A DNA stretch of 64,000 nt from the NCBI GenBank assembly GCA_036245525.1, contig BTPG01000007.1, forward strand, positions 123,563,117 to 123,627,116, in the 5' to 3' direction. Position numbers and translations under genes: made by a program. Every line of letters starts with the position of its first letter. Within the stretch, counting starts at the first letter, position 1. The notes under the pieces were generated by a model. It was not told the DNA's origin. It saw only the letters and a list, made by a program, of their open reading frames with translations, and did no database searches. This DNA is from Semisulcospira habei (lineage: Eukaryota > Mollusca > Gastropoda > Semisulcospiridae). Below, piece by piece: positions 15,101-22,700 of this stretch.

Positions 15101-18100
15101 TGATATGCAACACTTAATGTTTTAGGGTGGGGTTTTAAGCCTTGTATACAACTACCACTCGTGCACTAAAATTTCCTAAAAAAAACGGTCAGCTCTGAGC
15201 AGGCACTCTCTGTAAGCTCACAGAGTGCCTGACTGGAAATGTCTTCCAGATGGATATGGGTTAAGAGGTGAACAGTGTCAGGAACGAGGCATTATTTGTA
15301 CTCACTTGAAGTACAGCTGCATGACTTTCTTCAGAACAGCGAGGTCCCTACTGCCTGCGGTAAGGGCTAGCAGTTTTGAGAACTTCTCGACCCCAATGCA
15401 ACGATCTCTGGATGATGCCTGAATGATTAACAAAAAGTAGAGCATTCATAGGGTGCGACGCTGAGACCATGAAATCTAAAATATGTTAAAATTGAAAAAA
15501 CAACTCAAAAACTGGGTAATGGGTTATTTAAAAATTGGGGACAGCTGTTTTCCAAGGGTAGTGCTAAATGAGCTAATCTGGCGCTATCCTTGAACTGTCA
15601 TGCCTAATCCATCTTTCACAAAGGTAATAATACCGATTATTATAGGCGCTTTTTCCCAATTCTGCGAATCGGCTGAAAGCGCCATAAACTGCACCCAACA
15701 CGCATGCTCACGTGACACACATGCATTCACTCTGAAAACAAACACAGTACAAGACAAACACAGGACATTCGCATGGTGCGAAGGGTCAGCTCAGCTACTG
15801 AGGTTTCTGAAATTTTGATCGCTTGGATTTCAAATTTATAAAGTGGCCTGAAACCGGTACCAAAGTGGAGGGGGAGGAAGAGCCAGAGTATCCGGAGAAA
15901 GAACCCCCGACAGTTCGCCCGAATTAACGGTGACAGGCACCTTAACCACTGCGCCACGCTACAAAGGTATTGTAATGTGAATTTGTTAAACTTTTAAGTT
16001 TTTCCGAGTCACTCAAAGTCATACTAAACACAAACCACACACATTCACAAACGCACAATGCATTTGGCTTACCTCAAACTGCTCAACAATGCCTGAGAGA
16101 CGTCTTAAGTCTTTCAGCCTGTGTAACTTCTGCACAATAAATTGGGCTTGAGCACCTATGTGACATCCAAAACACAAAGTCAAACATCACCAACAGCATA
16201 TGACTAAGTGCCAAAAGGTGGTCTCCTGATTTGGGACAAAGGGGTAAATAATTCAAGTTTGTCTCACAGAGTTGTCTTTTTTACCATCAGATATCTTTCA
16301 ATACCAAGCAAGATTCCACAATATGAAAAGATAATTGAAGGTTTGGTTTGTGAGATATTGTAGTTTAAATGGTAAAATGCCTGTCATGTCGCGTGTCAAA
16401 CATTACAACACAAATAGTTGATCAAGTAGAGAATTCAAGGGATGTTGGCAACAAAACATTTTTTTTCCTTTAAAGACTGGCCTGCATCTACATTATAATC
16501 ATATTTTGTTGTGATGTTCACATTCTAAAATACTTTATTGCATATTCAGTGTTGTAAGGTAAGGTTTGACACACGACACCGACTAAATTGTTTACAATTT
16601 GTCTGCAAGTCTATTTTAACTTTTTATTCGTAAAATAACATTGTACCACATCCATACAAACAAAACAAGACCAGGTGTATTGGTATTTGCAAACAGAGAT
16701 TCATTAATATTTAGAAAATAGTGCATTTCCTGCTATGTTGTAATGTTGACGTTTGACACTGACTGGACCATAAACATGCTGTAAAAGGTCCTGGCAAAAA
16801 AAAAAAAAGGAATCAAATCAAAGTACGAGCATTTTGGCAAGCTGAGCTAAACTTGCAACATTCTCTTCTTGCAAGAAAATTTCACTAGCACAGCTCAGAG
16901 ATACTGCAATAGCCATCTATAATGTCGAGCGTCAAATTTACAACAACAGAGTCGGGTCATACGTCAACATTTCTACACATGCCGCCTCTGTTGTACTAAA
17001 GTAACACCGCCATTTTGTCACTCTAACGTAACTACGTATTTCCAAGTTGTGGTAAATCGATTTTCCTAAATGCATTCTACCCAAAAGATCTAATGAAAAC
17101 AAACAACCAATGCTTGTTTACATAATTTTACACAAAAAGCTTCAGATATTAGTGTCGTTCGTCAAAACAGTGTCATACGTCAAAGAAGGAAAAGTCTTAC
17201 AACATACATTTCGATCCTTGCTGTTCGTCAACAAAGGAATGAATCCCGCGAAAAGTCGGTCAAGAGGAAACACCACGTGTACCGGAAGTGACCCACAGAC
17301 ACGTTGGAGAAAAAAAAATGCTTGTGAAAGGAAATATTTGGCTTGGTGTCGTGATGTCAAACATTACAACAATTTTTGGCGATTGAATAGATCGCAGTTT
17401 TACACGTGATAACGTTGAGCTCAAACATTGGAAATGAATGTCAATGAATATTTATTCCCAGAGTATACAGTGGCGTTTTTGGATAATCTCTAACGCAACT
17501 CGTTCGGATGGTAAACAAAGACAAAGTTTCGGGGACGGTCTTACAACACGTTTGACGTACGACACGGTAAAATTCAACGACCATATTCGCACGGATTCAG
17601 AAACACTGATTGGTATGACAAACCTATGAGCGTAGAATAATGTCTTATTAATCTACTTGCTAGATTTCAAGCGTCTTTGTTGCACTGAGACCGAGTACAT
17701 GCCCATCATCTGAAGCAGACTGCCAAGTGTCCATTTTGGGCGCCATGATTTCTGGCTGAATATCACATATTTAGGACAATATTGCTCAAAATACTCGAAA
17801 TTACTGCTTGAAAGTATTTATAGTATTCACACTTTCACACAGATAAAACAATAATTCAGTTTTCAGGTGTAAAATACATGATTGTATTGGAAATCATATA
17901 TCAGCACCCCTTCTGTGTCCCACCTTTTGGCACTTAGTCATATATATTACAAAAACATTCCATAAGCTAAGGAGACCAGGATTTATCTCACTAATTGGAC
18001 TACAGAGTTGAGGTAATCGAAAATCAAGGTCACATACTTTGCGAGAGATTTTGTAGGGAGCGTGATAACCACTCAGGGAAGCTAGATTCTGCATGACAGT

Positions 18101-18908
18101 GATCTTGATCTGCTGCTGAGACAGTCTCTCTATCCTCCTTAGCCGTAGGTTGTGATGTGTTTGCCTGCCTGATGCATGCTTTTCTCACACACCTGAAGAA
18201 TTAAAAGATATTTCTACAATGACAAAGAACAATTGGTATTCACATTTAAAAATGAACTGCCAATTTTGGGCATGCACAGTCATTTTTACTTTTACTAGTT
18301 TTACTGTGAGTGTTCATGCATATCATTTGTATTTGATCAATAAATCCCCCAATTTGGAAACTGTCTCTTGAAGACTGCATAACATTTCAGGAGACAGCTC
18401 AACCATGACATTTCACGGGTGGTGCCAGTATATTGTGGAGCCTCCAGGGTGCTGTTCTGACACCTGCCTTGAGTATCAATGTTGACCCATATCTTGTTTC
18501 AGTGTCAGGGCTGAATGGATAGCAGTTTAAGTATATAACATAATTTCATTGGAAGTGATGCTGACTTTACCTGATAAAGAATTTCAGGTACAAGCTGTGA
18601 TGCTGATCAAGACCATGTTTGACATCAGTCTCAGAGGGCAGATTCTGAACGATATATTCAAAACATTGTTTCAGCTTCTCGTTTGTTATATTGGGATCAA
18701 CATCTGCAAGAAAAGAAATACAGAAACATAATGAATGAAAGGATGACATTCCTACCCAAAATGCGCCACGCAGTCGCCAATGATTAAAACCCACCGTTAG
18801 ACTTAAAGAGTCCGCAAGTTTAGCAACGCACATGTGCATAAGATTTTCTACGAGACGATGGCACACAGCTATTTCTACACTTATCTTCTCATTCTTTCCT
18901 CCAAACAA
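139..18908 (-). CDS. Unrecognised - strand gene, about eight exons, divergent from SETD1
   Basis: Exons from 5' to 3' on the - strand: 18908-18803, 18703-18571, 18192-18038, 16155-16073, 15418-15306, 12042-11992, 1093-1027, 189-139. Exons 2-6 are strongly supported: every acceptor and donor is GT-AG and phases agree through five exons. The assembled model is 759 nt (252 residues), apparently mostly helical and charged. I do not recognise the family: no catalytic motif, signal peptide or membrane segment is evident. Exon 1 has a weak donor (gtctaa), and exons 7-8 are inferred from phase and splice signals across a 10.9-kb intron. Real extra exons may be missing. Confidence 0.55.
190..1574. other. 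AT-rich, no recognised feature apart from the candidate exon at 1027-1093
   Basis: Intron or 3' region of the - strand gene. Short open frames at 440-819 are not exon-like. A poly(A) run is at about 880-893. Confidence 0.4.
1027..1093 (-). CDS. - strand gene exon 7 (candidate)
   Basis: A strong polypyrimidine acceptor (cttttttgtgttctcag) opens a frame that fits phase 2 from exon 6: NDSGGGARCGVKWKIPSGTS. The donor gtaaat is weak. The phase-0 exit fits the last exon. Inferred, not proven. Confidence 0.35.
1575..2030. repeat. ~450-bp dispersed repeat, copy 1
   Basis: Near-identical to 8622-9060 apart from small indels in the C-rich part. Both copies begin at a ctctataaa-ccaa motif, pass through a C-rich tract, and end just before a GT microsatellite. 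No coding capacity or terminal repeat seen. Confidence 0.8.
2014..2102. repeat. GT-rich microsatellite
   Basis: Imperfect (TG)n with GGTGTGGT interruptions at the end of dispersed repeat copy 1. Cys/Val-rich open frames here are artefacts. Confidence 0.85.
2140..2365 (+). repeat. Fragment of the ~155-bp-periodic repeat element (5' part)
   Basis: Shares the run from 'gcaaaagtgagt' through 'taacgttggcattttctc' to 'gacctctcacaaaggtcaag' with 41955-42190 (+) and 11500-11735 (-). It is truncated at the C-rich minisatellite. Confidence 0.75.
2387..3120 (+). repeat. C-rich minisatellite, about 10 units of 60-85 bp
   Basis: Units consist of a degenerate 'ttgtttgatttt-g-cccctggaagcaaggtctg' followed by a run of 7-12 C. 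The units are diverged. Pro-rich and Gly-rich open frames across it are artefacts. C-run lengths may be affected by assembly. Confidence 0.8.
3182..3275 (+). repeat. TTAA MITE family A, left half only
   Basis: Begins TTAACCCATTT and carries the family A arm (gagatggat...accatgataattcaagggta...agcttggtgcc) but lacks the return arm. Confidence 0.65.
3280..4828. other. No recognised gene; intron of the - strand gene
   Basis: Contains a poly(G) run at about 4013-4040 and scattered GT-rich stretches. Nothing else recognised. Confidence 0.4.
4829..5290 (+). pseudogene. Possible decayed piggyBac-type transposase N-terminus
   Basis: ATG at 4964 opens MAGNFDRAKV...STEEVLRRFEPPTD, then a frameshift to DVDSNEEPPKLT and later an acidic Ser/Asp segment. 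This resembles the acidic N-termini of piggyBac-derived proteins and of the other TTAA elements here. No transposase catalytic core is present. A TTAA end preceded by cgaaaggg lies at 5583-5586, but a matching left end was not found. Low confidence. Confidence 0.3.
5690..6290 (+). repeat. ~155-bp-periodic repeat element, 3' part
   Basis: Matches 43800-44400: 'cttgctacag...gagatacctgatggtaa', 'gtgtgtaaaatgcc', 'gctgatgataaga', and 'cataatggctt' near the end, each in the same order. Confidence 0.75.
6315..6372. repeat. GT microsatellite
   Basis: (TG)n with few interruptions. Confidence 0.9.
6380..7390. other. No recognised feature
   Basis: Intronic. A CRE-like TGACGTCA occurs at about 7251, with no gene start nearby to give it meaning. 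Confidence 0.35.
7394..7765 (-). mobile_element. Short retroposon copy, inverted
   Basis: Reverse complement of 7929-8305 with small differences. Its 3' end carries 'gtcgggacgttaag', then 'acaatcaatca'-type tetranucleotides, a tail typical of LINE-mobilised short retroposons. Confidence 0.75.
7929..8305 (+). mobile_element. Short retroposon copy with 14-bp target-site duplication
   Basis: Flanked by identical 'aaaacacttttaac' at 7915-7928 and 8306-8319, so this copy was inserted as a 377-bp unit. It ends 'gtcgggacgttaagtaatgtacaat'. A third, 5'-truncated copy lies at 25531-25810. No tRNA-like head was seen. Confidence 0.8.
8622..9060. repeat. ~450-bp dispersed repeat, copy 2
   Basis: Second copy of the repeat at 1575-2030, also ending in a GT microsatellite (9053-9110). 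Confidence 0.8.
9140..10730. other. Unique sequence; weak - strand open frames only
   Basis: A - strand frame at 10481-10293 (starts MLGFEPIIVKPESESRRRKL) and a 42-nt candidate exon at 10234-10193 with a perfect gtaagt donor look coding-like. Neither fits the phase of the - strand gene. Left uncalled. Confidence 0.25.
10730..10950 (+). repeat. Tandem duplication of ~120 bp, two copies
   Basis: The 'aatggcgggaa-cgctgtgt-tcc-tctttttt' segment ending 'ggatca' occurs at about 10735 and 10856, diverged by roughly one sixth. Confidence 0.7.
11090..11735 (-). repeat. ~155-bp-periodic repeat element, inverted copy
   Basis: Reading the - strand from 11735: 'taaacttcaacgttggcattttctc', then three diverged ~155-bp units, each with 'cctgatggtaaga', '-aaaggtcaagggtcac' and 'gagctcaggaaat'. 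Confidence 0.8.
11838..11925 (+). repeat. Direct repeat pair, copy 1
   Basis: About 85 bp with the core 'cagttcagccaaaccaatca'. Matches 13316-13400 in the same orientation, 1.5 kb away. - strand exon 6 lies between them. Confidence 0.75.
11992..12042 (-). CDS. - strand gene exon 6
   Basis: A 51-nt exon encoding ALQEQIEHIISSKSEE. Phase 2 in and out. The acceptor is gatctgtttcag and the donor gtatgc. The reading continues the helical character of exon 5. Confidence 0.7.
12298..13000. mobile_element. hAT-like non-autonomous element (TIR CAGGGTTCGTAGC)
   Basis: Perfect 13-bp terminal inverted repeats at 12298-12310 and 12988-13000. The subterminal sequence is also shared, with repeated 'tttcacaaactttc' near both ends. 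The flanks (gctaata / ctaacatt) give only an imperfect 8-bp duplication. CAGGG-type ends are common in hAT elements. No transposase frame. Confidence 0.65.
13316..13400 (+). repeat. Direct repeat pair, copy 2
   Basis: Copy of 11838-11925 with a few substitutions. No exon copy was found beside it. Confidence 0.75.
13528..13748. repeat. TTAA MITE family A (TTGA at both ends)
   Basis: Family A hairpin with the inner loop expanded by a second partial palindrome. Both TTAA ends now read TTGA. Confidence 0.65.
13849..13990. repeat. Degenerate family C hairpins
   Basis: Two decayed 'gactcatgagaatc' / 'gcgctcatgagaatc' half-arms resembling the family C hairpin. Confidence 0.4.
14051..14245. repeat. 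TTAA MITE family A
   Basis: Left end TTGA, right end TTAA. Arms 'gagatgga-tgaccat...ttcaaggg' and 'cccttgaattatcatggtca'. The left arm is diverged in the core. Confidence 0.75.
14309..15264 (+). mobile_element. piggyBac-type non-autonomous element, copy 1
   Basis: Flanked by TTAA on both sides. Terminal inverted repeats begin CCCATATCCATC. A GC-rich 5' region is followed by the N-terminal transposase-like frame at 14603-14899 and then AT-rich sequence up to the 3' TIR. About 95% identical to 40428-41400. Lacks the catalytic core. Confidence 0.85.
14603..14899 (+). pseudogene. piggyBac-like transposase N-terminal fragment
   Basis: 98 residues from [20 protein letters not shown], very acidic, with a DFPGFQDGW motif, ending in FFFY and TAG. 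This resembles the acidic N-terminal region of piggyBac transposases; the DDD catalytic domain and C-terminal zinc ring are absent. The element is presumably mobilised in trans. Confidence 0.6.
15306..15418 (-). CDS. - strand gene exon 5
   Basis: Encodes ASSRDRCIGVEKFSKLLALT and then LAVLKKVMQLYF. Phase 0 in, phase 2 out. The acceptor is cattcag and the donor gtgagt. Confidence 0.75.
15500..15615. repeat. TTAA MITE family A, degenerate
   Basis: Core 'ccaagggtagtgcta' with its return arm 'ctatccttgaactgtcatg'. The ends are lost. Confidence 0.55.
15735..15966 (-). mobile_element. tRNA-derived SINE
   Basis: On the - strand the head reads 'gtggcgcagtggttaagg' (pol III A-box-like) with 'gggggttc' about 50 nt on (B-box-like). 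A body shared with 40243-40427 follows. No intact tRNA fold is present, so this is a SINE rather than a tRNA gene. Confidence 0.7.
16073..16155 (-). CDS. - strand gene exon 4
   Basis: Encodes AQAQFIVQKLHRLKDLRRLS and GIVEQFE, an amphipathic-looking helix. Phase 1 in, phase 0 out. The acceptor is cacatag and the donor gtaagc. Confidence 0.75.
16198..17943. mobile_element. TIR element with subterminal motif arrays
   Basis: Perfect 24-bp inverted repeats: atatgactaagtgccaaaag + gtgg at 16198-16221 and its complement at 17920-17943. The interior carries at least seven copies, in both orientations, of a motif near TGTCAAACATTACAAC. No transposase frame. It lies in - strand intron 3. Confidence 0.65.
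18038..18192 (-). CDS. - strand gene exon 3
   Basis: Phase 2 in, phase 1 out. Encodes CVRKACIRQANTSQ, a Ser/Asp-rich part, and FPEWLSRSLQNLSQ. The acceptor is taattcttcag and the donor gtatgt. Confidence 0.75.
18385..18525. repeat. Degenerate TTAA MITE
   Basis: 'gagacagctcaaccatgaca' and 'gggtggtgccag' arms recall the family A/B core; the return arm is heavily decayed. Confidence 0.4.
18571..18703 (-). CDS. - strand gene exon 2
   Basis: Reads VDPNITNEKLKQCFEYIVQN and then HSLYLKFFIR. The acceptor tttcttttcttgcag and the donor gtaaag are both excellent. It begins at codon position 2 and ends in phase 2. Confidence 0.75.
18803..18908 (-). CDS. - strand gene exon 1 (start codon), donor uncertain
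   Basis: The open frame from ATG starts MFGGKNEKISVEIAV and continues VCHRLVENLMHMCVAKLADS. To keep phase with exon 2 the donor must be the weak gtctaa at 18802. A better-looking donor, gtgggt, lies 9-10 nt further on but gives the wrong phase. Confidence 0.45.
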
Positions 18909-19670
18909 TACAATCGCGTAACTCTCAGTAATACTTTCAACAATCTTTGTTCTGGCGCAAGAAAAAACGGTTTAAACGTGCGTTGATACAGCGTGTAGCT
19001 TCCAAAAGCTGAAAACCGGCTTTGACAAATAAACGTAGCCAACAGGCCAGCACAGTTTATGTTGTACATGTCAAATCCGCATAAGTGAATTAAAACAGTG
19101 TTACAAAAGAAAGTCTTTGAGAGCGGGCAAAGCAATCTCAACCTTTTGCGAGGCCTTTTGCAAGCTTTTTCATAAGTCTTTTCTGCTGTGCTTCCATGAT
19201 TCTTTCCTGCTCGACACGTGCTATGATCAATATTGTAAGATTGCGCGTGATTGGATAAATTGGGTTCCTCTAAGCCAATGAGATTGACTAATACATATTG
19301 CGATATTAAACTCAGTTTTAGTTGCGCATTTCGTGCATTTTCTTTCATATATCAATAATATTTTACCATATCTGTTCAATTCAAGGTTTAAAAAGTTGTA
19401 TTTGAGTGTATTATGATGTAGTTCATGTTGAATTAAAACAATATTGTATACGAGATCAACGATTTAGTTCAGTGAATAGCTTATTACAGCGGAATTGTGG
19501 GATAGAGTGCTATTTGTTGGTGTGATGTGACAGCTATTCCCAAAGATCAAGTTTTATCAAATTATTCGCTTTATTTGTAATCAGTCGAGTATACATCGGG
19601 ACAGTCATCGAACTAAGAACTCTGGCTATGCGTTCTGGCCGCATTTTCGGCCTAAAAGAACTGCATAGCC
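18909..19670. promoter_or_regulatory. Likely bidirectional promoter between the - strand gene and SETD1
   Basis: 762 bp between divergent start codons. Contains an E-box CACGTG (19215-19220) and CCAAT boxes in opposite orientations (ATTGG 19250-19254; CCAAT 19275-19279), typical of NF-Y-bound bidirectional promoters. No TATA box or clear initiator was assigned. A 155-residue open frame on the - strand here has no recognisable features. Confidence 0.45.
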
Positions 19671-19671
19671 A
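19623..19671 (+). promoter_or_regulatory. 5' UTR stem-loop abutting the SETD1 start codon
   Basis: TGGCTATGC (19623-19631) pairs with GCATAGCCA (19663-19671), extended inward by 5 bp (GTTCT/AGAAC) and 5 bp (GGCCG/CGGCC) with small bulges, around a CATTTT loop. The last paired base is the A of the ATG. Confidence 0.5.
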
Positions 19672-19701
19672 TGGAATACGACAGGCGACCACATCACTCC
19701 A
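19671..19701 (+). CDS. SETD1: SETD1 exon 1 (start codon)
   Basis: The ATG sits in a good context (agccATGG) and encodes [10 protein letters not shown] plus one base. The donor is gtgaga. The phase-1 end joins the GT at the start of exon 2 to make a serine codon in the correct SETD1 frame. The exon is short, so this start is inferred from position, context and phase rather than homology. Confidence 0.6.
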
Positions 19702-22700
19702 GTGAGACTTCATTACATTGTTTTGACATGTAAATCGCGGTATTCATGTGATCTCGTATTCAATGTAACTTAGACAGTTTTGACATATTTGCTAATCGGA
19801 CGAAACTGTCATATTTTTCAGGTTTGAATGGAGTCCACAGGCCTCCCAGTGAAGCTCCATGTTCAGCGGACAAGAAACGACGCAACTACAAACTGATAGT
19901 TGATCCACTGATTCATGCTTATAAGGGAAACCAGAAAGTCTACCGCTTTGATGGAATCAACCCGGTAAGGATGGGTGCTGACAGTGGTAACAGCAAAACC
20001 TGGCCCGGTGATTTTATATCTGGCCATCCTCGCAAGATATGTTTGTCCTCAGATGGCTACACCCATCACTGTGTGACCCACATCGTTATTTCTAACACAA
20101 CAGAAGTAGTTTGTGGGGTATCTAAGTGAAGGAACAACTTTTGTGGATATGCAATAGCCAGACTGCATGGAGTCAGATAGTTTCCAGCTCGGGCATCCGT
20201 CTTGAGTGTTTGCTGCATTTTATAGTTAAAAAAACAAGACATTGGCACTGGAACTAGTAGCAAATAATAGCTCAAGGGAGACAATTTTCTGAATTGTCTT
20301 CCTTCATAACTTCTAGAAAGCTGGTGTCATTCACTCTGATTCTAAACTAGTACTGGTAAATGATTTTCACAGTGAACATAGAGCTGCCTTCTGTAATAGC
20401 TAAAAGAAACTGAATTTTTTTAAACCATGCATTCACAATAAGGACAGGAAAGAAATGTTCAAATAGACTCTCTTCCTAAGCCTTGTCTGCTTGTGAAGCA
20501 GTTTTAAATGAAAGTAAACATTTCTCCTTCACCATACAAGAGAATTTTAAAATGTCTACCCTTATTTCTTGTAGAAGGTAAAAGGATCTTTGAAAAATAT
20601 TGTCAGTTAATGGGTGTTCTTTTGTATTTTTTTCTGCGAAGGTGTTTCAGACATAGTTCAGTGGCATTTATGTGATTTTACTTTTCAGGATGGACGTGTT
20701 ATCGAAGTGCGTGATCCACGCCCTCGATACCAGCGGATCTGGTGTCGCAGGCAGCCAGCAGACCTCCCAGTGCCACAGTTTAAGGTGCCCATTTCTTAGA
20801 TTTCACGTTTTAAAAAAAACAACAAAATAACCACGTTGGTTTTATAAATCATGTTCGATGTTGCAATGCCAGTTGTTAAATTGAGTCATAAATAATAATT
20901 ATATAACAGGGTCAGATAAAAACAACACTTTGGTAAATTCTTAACCAAATTTTTTTGAGTCGTTTAGTTTGCTAATAACAGACCTCGTGTCCAAAAATTA
21001 CAAGTTATGGCCCATAGTAAGTTGCTGTGGCTGAAGTTTAAATCTTTAGTGTACTATCACTGTAAGCTTTATTTAGATTGGAATTCTGACTGATGTATGT
21101 GCTGGTATCTGATATTGGACCTTTCGACCAATGGCCATAAGGTCAAAATTAGACACCAGCACATTTAGTTACAATCTTTGTTGACAGTACGACCAGTACT
21201 ATGTGGGCACTCCGCCGCCAAAGGAAGTGACCTTCACAAACTTGAATGACAACATCAACAAAGACTTCTTGGAGAACATGACGAAAGGCTTTGGCACGAT
21301 TGAGGAGGTCCGAATCTACTACAACCCCAAGAACAAGAAACATCTCGGCATTGGGAAGGTAACATGCGACACATCATTTTCAGTTCTTTAACCCATTACA
21401 TCCTGAGGCTGATTTTTATTTTTTTTAAAATTGTCCTATGACGGCTACATTATAGATTAGGAGAGAGATCAAACATTTTAGTTCAAGGGTGATGCCAGAA
21501 TAGCTTGGCGCCTGAACTGTTATGGTCAAGTTTTTTCCAAGTAGTAGTGTAACAGAATGAAAAGGGTTACAGACAGCTGCTCTCTCTCTAGAGAAGTCTT
21601 GAAGTTTCTTCTTCGTCAGCGTTCCCGAGTTTCTGCCTCGGATGTCAAGATTGGTTGATGAGATGAAGTTTGTGATCTGCAGTAGGTCTAGAATGGAGCC
21701 CCATAATTCTTGAAGCGTCATATTTATCATTAAAGTATTGTTTGTGTGTTACGTAATCTGCCACTAACCTAAGTAATCATTTGTTGAGTTCATTTCTGGG
21801 TCATGTGTTTACATGAAGTAATACTAATAGTTTGTAATGACACATTCAGCGCTAAAAATAGCCAAGTACATGCCCTGCAGGTGGATCTCACCGCTGATAG
21901 TGTTCTAGGGGAAGTAATCTCTTGGCGACTGAATTCGACATCGGTAAGCAGAGAGCTAAAGATCATCATTTAGGTGGCTAGTCGCCTAAATGGTGGCCTG
22001 TAAACCAGGTGATCTCTCATAAGGATGGTCGCTCAGAACAGGTTCTGCTGTACTTGTGTATGTAAAAATGTTCTTTTTAATTTCTGTAAATGTTTATTAT
22101 TTTCTTTCTTTAACTCATTCTACCCCAACTACGGATTTATCCGTAAATGCACGCCCAACATTTTCCGACCAACTACGGATTTATCCGTAATGGGCAGTCC
22201 TGAAACTGCATCCCTTCTTATTCGGCTTGTAGTGGTTCCTAATTGGAACTGTTAGCTTTAGCCACTTCTTTGTTCTTCCTCATGTGCACGCGGCAAGTGT
22301 GGGCGGTTTTTCGAGCCTTTTTTTGCGGAATTTGTGTACTTTTCTTCGACAATGGCGAGGCGTTCCCGGACTTTGAATGCTAGTCAGGCTGCTGAGTTTA
22401 TAATGAATTATGACAGCGAAGAAAATGATGAACTGATCGACTGTGAAGTGGACTTAGATGAGTCCACTGACTCAGAAAATGAATTGAATGTTTGGGGTGT
22501 ATCTTAAAAGTCTGAAATATTTACTTTTAAAAATGTCTTTGTTTACAAGCAAATTGCAAAAATAAACATCTCTTAGTTCTTTCCGGTGTCAATAAACATA
22601 AAACACAGGACATGTACATTTTGTAAATTTATTTTTCTGTACTGTCCCAAAATTTGGTTGAGATAGGTTCAGTGGTTTCAAAGTTATATCAGTTTTTGCG

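Noticed and set aside
15901..15965. Possible tRNA gene on the - strand
   Set aside because: A- and B-box-like motifs are present but no cloverleaf with anticodon arm; the sequence continues into a SINE body shared with 40243-40427.
18881..19348. 155-residue - strand frame in the intergenic promoter region
   Set aside because: No recognisable features, and it overlaps the first exon of the - strand gene in another frame.
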